Shown in pieces: positions 1 through 5,031 of a stretch of 12,923 nt of DNA. The stretch is from CAYYGL01 sp964471235 (GTDB taxonomy: Bacteria > Calditrichota > Calditrichia > RBG-13-44-9 > J075). The stretch spans positions 1 to 12,923 of the forward strand of contig CAYYGL010000139.1 of NCBI GenBank assembly GCA_964471235.1, written 5' to 3'. The translations under genes and the position numbers were made by a program. Under the pieces are notes generated by a model that did not search any database, was not told the DNA's origin, and saw only the letters and a program-made list of their open reading frames with translations. Positions within the stretch are counted from its first letter, which is position 1, and each line of letters begins with the position of its first letter.

Positions 1-60
1 CGCAACGAAGTGGCTCCATTGGAGGAATCTTCTAACATGCAATTTGTCATGCGCCCTTAA
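1..60 (+). CDS. 3' end of a possible upstream gene (partial)
   Basis: Reading from base 1, the frame is open for 19 codons and ends at TAA (58-60), giving a tail that finishes in NMQFVMRP. The other + frames were not longer or more protein-like. The fragment is too short to identify, and it runs off the left edge. It is on the same strand as the HIT gene 100 bp downstream. This is a possible C-terminus only; coding status rests on one short open frame. Confidence 0.3.
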   Translation, partial: RNEVAPLEESSNMQFVMRP

Positions 61-80
61 AAGGTCTAAGATAATATTTC

Positions 81-108
81 ACGTATTACATTTTACGTTT
101 TACATACT
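81..108. repeat. Degenerate 7-bp tandem repeat, four units
   Basis: Four consecutive heptads can be read directly: ACGTATT, ACATTTT, ACGTTTT and ACATACT (consensus ACRTWTT). They fill the AT-rich gap just upstream of the HIT gene. The same 7-8 bp periodicity recurs, with different units, at 575-609 and 9951-9990, so it may belong to a class of intergenic short tandem repeats. The AT-richness could also serve as promoter DNA for the gene that follows. Confidence 0.5.
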
Positions 109-159
109 ATATTAATGGCTCAACAGTACTCAATAAACAACGAACGAGAGGAGTTCCTC

Positions 160-510
160 ATGCCGCAGGAGACCATTTTCAGCAAGATCATCAACGGAGA
201 AATCCCGGCTGATATTGTTTACCGGGATGATCAGGTGACGGCGTTTCGGGACATTCACCCCCAGGCGCCGGTTCATGTGTTAATTGTTCCCAATAAAATC
301 ATTCCCACCTTAAACGATGCCGCTCCCGAAGATGAAGCGCTTCTGGGCCACCTGCTTACTGTCGCTGCCCAAATTGCCCGGGATGAGGGAATCGCCGAAG
401 ATGGCTATCGCATCATCACCAATTGCGGCAAACATGCCGGACAGGAAGTGCTTCACCTCCATCTTCACCTATTAGGCGGTAAAAAATTGGGAGCTTTACT
501 TCCGGGGTAA
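160..510 (+). CDS. HIT-family (histidine triad) nucleotide-binding protein, HINT-like
   Basis: A 116-aa protein of the HINT branch of the histidine-triad superfamily. Characterised members hydrolyse purine nucleoside phosphoramidates and acyl-adenylates in the cytoplasm as small dimers. The N-terminus (IFSKIINGEIPADIVYRDD) is typical of the family. Near the C-terminus is the triad H99-L-H101-L-H103 followed by LLGG; H101 should be the nucleophile. Length matches the usual 110-120 aa. An in-frame ATG exists at 115, but the ATG at 160 is chosen because AGAGGAG (147-153) lies 6 nt before it and homology starts there. It is followed by a weak hairpin (517-544) and then by an exported-protein gene. 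The exact substrate cannot be told from sequence. Confidence 0.93.
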   Translation: MPQETIFSKIINGEIPADIVYRDDQVTAFRDIHPQAPVHVLIVPNKIIPTLNDAAPEDEALLGHLLTVAAQIARDEGIAEDGYRIITNCGKHAGQEVLHLHLHLLGGKKLGALLPG

Positions 511-516
511 AAACGA

Positions 517-544
517 CCGGAGATATTTATTGAAAACGCTCCGG
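517..544 (+). terminator. Weak hairpin after the HIT gene
   Basis: CCGGAG (517-522) pairs with CTCCGG (539-544) across a 16-nt loop, directly after the HIT stop codon. The stem is short and no T-run follows, so it is a poor intrinsic terminator. It may be a chance structure. Confidence 0.25.
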
Positions 545-549
545 GATGA

Positions 550-609
550 GTAAAGCAAATCGCTTACCCAGCACCTTTTCCCTTTTCCTTTGTCCTTTTT
601 ACTTTCTCC
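550..609 (+). repeat. Composite intergenic element: small hairpin plus five degenerate heptads
   Basis: A hairpin core, AAGCAAATCGCTT (553-565), sits inside a short stem (550-556 with 562-567, one bulged A). After 9 nt come five tandem heptads: CTTTTCC (575), CTTTTCC (582), TTTGTCC (589), TTTTTAC (596) and TTTCTCC (603-609). The same arrangement, with a hairpin core differing at one of 13 bases and a pyrimidine-rich 8-bp array, occurs at 9917-9990 in the same orientation. It lies between the HIT gene and the barrel gene and leaves 18 bp before the latter's ribosome binding site (628-634). Confidence 0.5.
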
Positions 610-639
610 ACCCCGTTCACTTTAGATGAAAGGATTATT

Positions 640-1113
640 ATGAGAATACGATTATGGAATTTGCTTCTGGGCATCTGTTTAATGAATGTCGTTGGTTCTG
701 CCCAGGGAGAGGGTTTCGGAGTTGGCGTAATTGTCGGGGAGCCGACCGGCATAAGTTTCAAAGCCTGGCAAACGCCCACCACTGCTATTGATGCCGCGGT
801 GGCATGGTCTTTTGCCGGCAGGGACGCTTTTCATCTCCATGCCGACTACTTAATCCATAACTACCGAATCATAAAATTGCGGAGGGGAAAAATACCGCTT
901 TATTTTGGTCTGGGCGCCCGGCTCCGCTTAAAGGACGCCTCCCATACCAACAACGACATCAATTTAGGGATTCGCATTCCGATTGGACTTGCCTATCTAC
1001 TGCCCAACTCCCCTCTGGATTTGTTTTTGGAGGTGGTTCCCATCATGAACCTCATTCCCGCCACCGAACTCGATTTAAACGCCGCCTTTGGGGTGCGTTT
1101 CTTCTTTCGATAA
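640..1113 (+). CDS. Small exported beta-barrel-like protein (DUF3996-like)
   Basis: A 157-aa protein of unknown function. Residues 1-23 form a signal peptide: MRIR, a hydrophobic stretch (LLLGICLMNVVGSA), then a cleavage region near AQG-EGF. The mature part begins GFGVGVIVGEPTGISFKAW, a pattern seen in small outer-membrane proteins of the DUF3996 type, and then shows alternating hydrophobic strands. The chain ends VRFFFR, an aromatic-rich last strand as expected of a protein inserted in the outer membrane. At this length it could form a barrel of about eight strands. GAAAGGA (628-634) lies 5 nt before the ATG and supports the start. The family assignment is by pattern recognition and only moderately secure; function is unknown. 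Confidence 0.75.
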   Translation: MRIRLWNLLLGICLMNVVGSAQGEGFGVGVIVGEPTGISFKAWQTPTTAIDAAVAWSFAGRDAFHLHADYLIHNYRIIKLRRGKIPLYFGLGARLRLKDASHTNNDINLGIRIPIGLAYLLPNSPLDLFLEVVPIMNLIPATELDLNAAFGVRFFFR

Positions 1114-1167
1114 TTACGGTTCTAATCACCGCAATATGGCAACATCTTAACAGAAGGATAATATTTC

Positions 1168-3054
1168 ATGAAAGACTCCCGAAATCAAAAATCACTAATT
1201 CTGTTTGCTGCATTCTTACTACTGATGCTCTCTGTTCCGGGATGCAGTGTTTTTTCCTCCGATTCGCCGAAAAGCGATCCCCATTCGTTTGCCAACTACC
1301 TGGAAGTGCCTGTCAAACACATCGACCTGACTCTCAAGGTGGATTTCCATAAACAGGAACTTACCGGCAAAGCACAGTTAACTATCACCAATTCAGCCGG
1401 TAGTCAGCAATTGATTTTGGATACTCATGGATTGGTCATCGAAAGAGTGACCATTGGCAAGGAAGAAAGCCCGGCAAATTTTTCGCTGGGAGATTCGGTA
1501 GAATTTCTGGGCCGGCCTCTTTCAATCTCCATCTCCCCGGAGACCAGCATTATAACCATCTATTACCATACCCGCCCGGCAGCCCTGGCATTACAGTGGC
1601 TTTCCCCGGAACAGACCGCCGGCGGGAAATACCCCTTTTTGTTCACCCAATCGCAGGCAATTTTAGCGAGAACCTGGATTCCCTGCCAGGATACCCCGGC
1701 AAATAAAATCACCTACGCTGCCCATATCGAAGTGCCCCCATCTCTTCGGGCGGTGATGAGCGCCAAACCAACTTTTTCCGATCCGACAAAAGGGATTTAT
1801 GAATTTGAAATGGCGCAGCGCATCCCCCCTTATTTAATGGCATTAGCAGTCGGCGAACTGGAATACCGCCCCCTGGGACCCCGCAGCGGGGTTTATGCAG
1901 AGCCATCCATTATTGCCAAAGCCGCATTTGAATTTGCCGACACCGAAAAGATGATTGATATCGATGAAAAAATTTGCGGACCCTACCGCTGGGATAAATA
2001 CGACATTCTGGTGCTGCCTCCCAGCTTTCCTTTTGGCGGGATGGAAAACGCCCGTCTCACCTTTGCCACTCCCACGGTAATTGCCGGAGACCGCTCTTTG
2101 GTTGCCCTGATCGCCCATGAATTATCCCACTCCTGGTCCGGAAACCTTGTCACCTGCGCCGCCTGGGATGATTTTTGGCTGAACGAGGGGATGACCACCT
2201 ACCTGGAAAATCGAGTAATGGAAGAACTGTACGGGGTGCCTTATGCCCGAATGCTTTCGGTTCTGGGATATGAAGATTTAATGGAAGAAATGAAGGTTAT
2301 GGGCGAAGACAGCCCGGACACCCGGTTAAAACTATCCTTAACCGGGCGAGACCCGGATGACGGCTTTACCGGCATCCCTTACGAAAAAGGACGCTTATTT
2401 TTAACCATGCTGGAACAGGCATTTGGCAGGGAAAAATGGGACTCGTTTTTAAAAGCGTATTTCGATAAGTATGCGTTCCAATCGATCACCACGGAAGATT
2501 TCCTGGCATTCCTGCGGGAACAATTAATCCGGGAGGATCAAGCGATGGAATCCCTGTTAAAAATAGATGAATGGATTTATAAGGCCGGCTTGCCGGATAA
2601 CTGCCCGGTGCCCACTTCACCGGAATTCGCCAGGGTGGAACAACAGGTGAAATCCTGGTTGGATGGTACCCCCGTCACCCAACTCCAGACCGACAATTGG
2701 ACTGCCTTACACTGGCTTCATTTTCTGAGAAGCCTGCCCAATCCCCTGTCCGAGGCACAAATGACCGAGTTGGACAAAAATTTTCATTTCACCGATTCCC
2801 AAAATTCCGAAATTCTCTTTGCCTGGTTAAAACTTTCCATTGCCAGTCATTATCAACCGGCGGAGCCTACCCTGGAACGTTTCCTGATAACCGTGGGAAG
2901 ACGGAAATTCCTGGAGCCATTGTATAAGGAACTTGCCAAAACACCGGAAGGATTACAAAAGGCAAAGGCGATTTATCAAAAAGCCCGAAATCACTATCAT
3001 CCGTTAACCTATCATTCTATCGATGAAATACTGGGCGAAAAGGGTGTGGGGTAA
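1168..3054 (+). CDS. M1-family zinc aminopeptidase, lipoprotein, leukotriene-A4-hydrolase-like
   Basis: A 628-aa metallo-aminopeptidase that should remove N-terminal residues from peptides in the periplasm. A lipoprotein signal ends in VPGC with Cys26 as lipidation site; Pro at -2 is atypical. The N-terminal beta domain (about 40-235) is followed by the catalytic domain: GGMEN exopeptidase motif at 290-294, HELSH at 317-321 (zinc ligands H317 and H321, general base E318), and third ligand E340 in NEGMTTYLE. Y405 (PYEKG) lies 65 residues after E340, as Y383 does after E318 in human LTA4H. The C-terminal third resembles the LTA4H helical domain. The LTA4H Tyr378 position is Phe400 here, while the Asp375 position is Asp397. 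GAAGGA (1153-1158) precedes the ATG. The gene converges with thiI, with 31 bp between the stops. Confidence 0.95.
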   Translation: MKDSRNQKSLILFAAFLLLMLSVPGCSVFSSDSPKSDPHSFANYLEVPVKHIDLTLKVDFHKQELTGKAQLTITNSAGSQQLILDTHGLVIERVTIGKEESPANFSLGDSVEFLGRPLSISISPETSIITIYYHTRPAALALQWLSPEQTAGGKYPFLFTQSQAILARTWIPCQDTPANKITYAAHIEVPPSLRAVMSAKPTFSDPTKGIYEFEMAQRIPPYLMALAVGELEYRPLGPRSGVYAEPSIIAKAAFEFADTEKMIDIDEKICGPYRWDKYDILVLPPSFPFGGMENARLTFATPTVIAGDRSLVALIAHELSHSWSGNLVTCAAWDDFWLNEGMTTYLENRVMEELYGVPYARMLSVLGYEDLMEEMKVMGEDSPDTRLKLSLTGRDPDDGFTGIPYEKGRLFLTMLEQAFGREKWDSFLKAYFDKYAFQSITTEDFLAFLREQLIREDQAMESLLKIDEWIYKAGLPDNCPVPTSPEFARVEQQVKSWLDGTPVTQLQTDNWTALHWLHFLRSLPNPLSEAQMTELDKNFHFTDSQNSEILFAWLKLSIASHYQPAEPTLERFLITVGRRKFLEPLYKELAKTPEGLQKAKAIYQKARNHYHPLTYHSIDEILGEKGVG

Positions 3055-3076
3055 ATGGGAACCGCTCCGACACCAA

Positions 3077-3093
3077 CGGAATGCGTTATTCCG
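3077..3093. terminator. Small hairpin between convergent aminopeptidase and thiI genes
   Basis: CGGAAT (3077-3082) and ATTCCG (3088-3093) form a 6-bp stem with a 5-nt loop, overlapping the thiI stop codon. It could act on transcripts from both sides because the two genes face each other. There is no clear T-run, so support is weak. Confidence 0.25.
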
Positions 3094-4276
3094 GGAAATC
3101 GAACCGGCTGATTTCCGCAGCCCGCACTGCCTCCGCCTCCAAAGTCGGCAGCTCAATTTTGGACTCGGCTTCTGCCACAATCTCCATCTTTGCCCGGGTG
3201 ACCGGGTGCTCCGGAACAAACAGGGAACAGCAATCCTCATAGGGTTCGATGGAAATATCAAACGTTCCGATTTGACGGGCAAGGCGGATGATTTCTTCCT
3301 TATCACTACCGCTTAATGGGCGCAGGATGGGCAGGGAAGCTGCCTGGCTGATCACCTGCATATTGGTGAGTGTTTGGGATGCCACCTGCCCGATACTCTC
3401 CCCGGTTACCAGCGCCCGGGCTTTTTCCCGGCGGGCAATTTTTTCCGCCATCCGCAGCATGGACCGGCGATACAACACCACCCGGTATGCCGGAGATGCC
3501 TCCACCATAATCCCCTGCTGAACCGCCAGGAACGGCACACTATATAATTTGGCGGAAAGCTGGTATTCGGTTAACAATTTTACCAGCCGTTTGGTATTGT
3601 TTACCGATGCCGGGCTGGTATATGGTGCACTGTGGAAGTGCACAAAGATGAGCCGCACCCCGCGAGTGATAATCTTATAAGACGCCACCGGCGAGTCGAT
3701 TCCCGAGGAGAGCAAGCTGACCGCCTTTTCGCTGCTGCCCACCGGCAACCCCCGAACGCCGGGTATTTTTTCGCTGTACACGAACGCGACGTTATCCACG
3801 ATATCGATATAGCATACGGCTTCCGGATGGCTCAAATCCACCCGGGCATGGGTAGCCTGTTGAATGGCAGCGCCGACCACTGAGGAAATTTTATCGGAGG
3901 TTAAGGGAAATTTTTTCTGGATGCGCCGGGTGGTGACCCGAAAGCTGGCAAATGATTGTCGCTCCATTATTTCGCAAGCCACCCGGGTGATGGCTTCCAT
4001 CTCCTGCCCGACCATCACCGCCAGGGCAAAATGGGATAACCCCACCACTTTTTGCAACCGCCGGGAAATGGTCTCCCAATCAAACTCACTTGGGAGTTCT
4101 ACCAGGAACCGACCGTACATCCGCTGCACCGGAGCTTCCACCACCCCTTTTAACGAGCGTTGAATGTTCTGGAGCAATTGCTCCTCAAATGCTTTCCGAT
4201 TCCCCCCTTTTAAGCCGATTTCGGAGTAATGGAGCAGAATGGCGTAAGACATCCCGGGCTGCCGGTTTGTTTTCAT
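3086..4276 (-). CDS. thiI: tRNA 4-thiouridine synthetase ThiI (no rhodanese domain)
   Basis: A 396-aa enzyme that adenylates U8 of tRNA for sulfur insertion, and in some bacteria also supplies sulfur for the thiazole of thiamine. Domains in order: ferredoxin-like N-terminus (about 9-60, YAILLHYSEIGLKGGNR), THUMP domain (about 60-165), and PP-loop ATPase (about 180-345). The PP-loop reads SSGIDSPVAS from residue 190, with Ser where E. coli and many other ThiI have the first Gly of SGGxDS. TGESIGQVASQTL (291-303) and the dicysteine EPYEDCC (C349, C350) are typical of the short, rhodanese-less form. E. coli ThiI is longer because it carries a C-terminal rhodanese domain; here a cysteine desulfurase probably delivers sulfur directly. 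The ATG at 4276 is kept, but M9 (MSYAILL) is possible because neither start has a good ribosome site. Confidence 0.96.
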   Translation of the reverse strand: MKTNRQPGMSYAILLHYSEIGLKGGNRKAFEEQLLQNIQRSLKGVVEAPVQRMYGRFLVELPSEFDWETISRRLQKVVGLSHFALAVMVGQEMEAITRVACEIMERQSFASFRVTTRRIQKKFPLTSDKISSVVGAAIQQATHARVDLSHPEAVCYIDIVDNVAFVYSEKIPGVRGLPVGSSEKAVSLLSSGIDSPVASYKIITRGVRLIFVHFHSAPYTSPASVNNTKRLVKLLTEYQLSAKLYSVPFLAVQQGIMVEASPAYRVVLYRRSMLRMAEKIARREKARALVTGESIGQVASQTLTNMQVISQAASLPILRPLSGSDKEEIIRLARQIGTFDISIEPYEDCCSLFVPEHPVTRAKMEIVAEAESKIELPTLEAEAVRAAEISRFDFPE

Positions 4277-4312
4277 AACTGAACCTGTTCGTTTTTATCG
4301 TTTTGCGGGAGC

Positions 4313-4341
4313 ATTCTACAAAAAGGGGACCGGGAAGGCAA
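4313..4341 (-). promoter_or_regulatory. Candidate sigma70-like promoter for thiI
   Basis: On the - strand, TTGCCT (4336-4341) and TAGAAT (4313-4318) are separated by 17 nt, with the -10 box about 36 nt before the thiI ATG. The boxes match the TTGACA/TATAAT consensus at 4 and 5 of 6 positions. Position and spacing are good, but no transcript evidence is available. Confidence 0.35.
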
Positions 4342-4432
4342 GTGAATTTCAAACCGGCATCTGCAAAAACGGTTTGGGCAACGGGGGAGTTAAACGCGGC
4401 GGATCAAGAATTATTGTAACGATTCAACTATA

Positions 4433-4510
4433 TGCCCATTGTTGTTATTCCGGGTTCCGACGGTCAACTTTCGTTATACCATCGGAACCCGGAATAACAA
4501 CGAATGGGCA
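4433..4510. repeat. Long near-perfect inverted repeat (28/29-nt arms, 21-nt loop)
   Basis: The left arm (4433-4460) starts TGCCCATT and ends CGGGTTCCGA. The right arm (4482-4510) is its reverse complement except for one inserted base. The loop is 4461-4481. Such arm length is far above what a terminator needs, and no T-run follows. It lies between two genes transcribed away from each other, so a terminator is not required there. It could be a palindromic interspersed repeat, a remnant of a small mobile element, or a structured RNA. Confidence 0.75.
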
Positions 4511-4527
4511 ATGAGGGTTGCGGCGCG

Positions 4528-4617
4528 TTGCAGGGAGACAGCAAAATAAAGACTTCGGATGCTATCGGTAACTGCACAATTGCAAGGAGACCCGGCGATA
4601 GCTGTGCAAACTTCGGA
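4528..4617 (+). repeat. Two diverged copies of a short interspersed repeat
   Basis: TTGCAGGGAGAC (4528-4539) followed by ACTTCGGA (4552-4559) recurs as TTGCAAGGAGAC (4580-4591) followed by ACTTCGGA (4610-4617). The offsets are 52 and 58 bp, so the copies differ by small indels. A 7-bp inverted pair, GCTATCG (4561-4567) with CGATAGC (4596-4602), links them. The pattern resembles intergenic repeats with an ATTGCnAGGAG start that I recall from many bacterial genomes, but this is recall and was not searched. Confidence 0.4.
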
Positions 4618-4713
4618 ATGTCTGCCCCGTGCTGACATAGCCATCAGACAATGTGACATAACCCCGATCGGGAACTATTTCATCTTAATTGGTTATAAAT
4701 AAAGAAATTACAA

Positions 4714-4741
4714 TTTGTTTACAAACGTGGCACTATTTTTG
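4714..4741 (+). promoter_or_regulatory. Candidate Bacteroidota-type promoter of the lon operon
   Basis: TATTTTTG (4734-4741) fits the TAnnTTTG -7 element known from Bacteroidota, with TTTG (4714-4717) 16 nt upstream as a possible -33 element; that spacing is slightly short. It lies 37 nt before the ATG of the first gene of the operon. No sigma32-like or CIRCE element was recognised, so heat regulation is not evident. Confidence 0.3.
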
Positions 4742-4778
4742 TAGGTTGGTAGGTGGTTACCATAAAATTGGAGGAGCA

Positions 4779-5009
4779 ATGTATCGTTTTATCATCAATA
4801 ATTTTGATTATCCATCACCGGTAATGTGGAAGACCTTATTCTTTGCCGGTATATTAATTGTTCTCTTTGGCATTCTGGTCATTTTTGTACCGGAAATTCT
4901 GGTATTCATAATTGCCAGTATTTTATTGTTTATTGGTTTTTTTCTAATTACCATATCTTTACAGATTAGAACTTATGAAAAGAAATTTCAGGAAATAAAT
5001 ATCCTGTAA
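4779..5009 (+). CDS. Small two-helix inner-membrane protein
   Basis: A 76-aa hypothetical protein. The ATG at 4779 is chosen because GGAGGAG lies just before it (about 4770-4776). A longer frame from a TTG at 4689 lacks this signal and adds a non-membrane segment. The protein has a short polar N-terminus (MYRFIINNFDYPSP), two hydrophobic helices (about residues 17-37 and 40-62, broken by a VPE turn), and a charged tail (RTYEKKFQEINIL) probably on the cytoplasmic side. The helical hairpin is reminiscent of one repeat of HdeD/DUF308-like proteins, but similarity is low-complexity and no family is claimed. It is separated from lon by only 22 bp and is therefore likely co-transcribed; a link to membrane protein quality control is an inference. 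Confidence 0.75.
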   Translation: MYRFIINNFDYPSPVMWKTLFFAGILIVLFGILVIFVPEILVFIIASILLFIGFFLITISLQIRTYEKKFQEINIL

Positions 5010-5031
5010 CCAAAAGGAAGGAAGACAAACG

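Larger units (their letters stand above)
4277..4778. other. 502-bp non-coding stretch between thiI and the lon operon
   Basis: No convincing gene is seen. From the left it holds the candidate thiI promoter (4313-4341), the long inverted repeat (4433-4510), two diverged copies of a short repeat (4528-4617), and a candidate promoter for the small membrane protein gene (4714-4741). A 61-aa reading frame on the - strand across the inverted repeat has no ribosome site or recognisable sequence and is not accepted. Confidence 0.6.

Noticed and set aside
115..159. 15-residue N-terminal extension of the HIT protein
   Set aside because: The extension contains the ribosome binding site of the internal ATG and does not match the usual HIT N-terminus.
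3864..4163. 99-aa + strand frame antisense to thiI
   Set aside because: thiI on the other strand has full-length, motif-level support; this frame has none.
4474..4659. 61-aa reading frame on the - strand in the thiI-lon gap
   Set aside because: It overlaps the right arm of the inverted repeat and both short repeat copies, has no ribosome site, and its composition is not protein-like.
4689..4778. N-terminal extension of the small membrane protein from a TTG codon
   Set aside because: The ATG at 4779 has an excellent ribosome site; the extension would cover the candidate promoter and has no ribosome site.
4277..4778. tRNA or other structured RNA gene in the largest gap
   Set aside because: No cloverleaf pattern or TTCGA arm in the right context could be found by eye; the long inverted repeat is explained better as a repeat.
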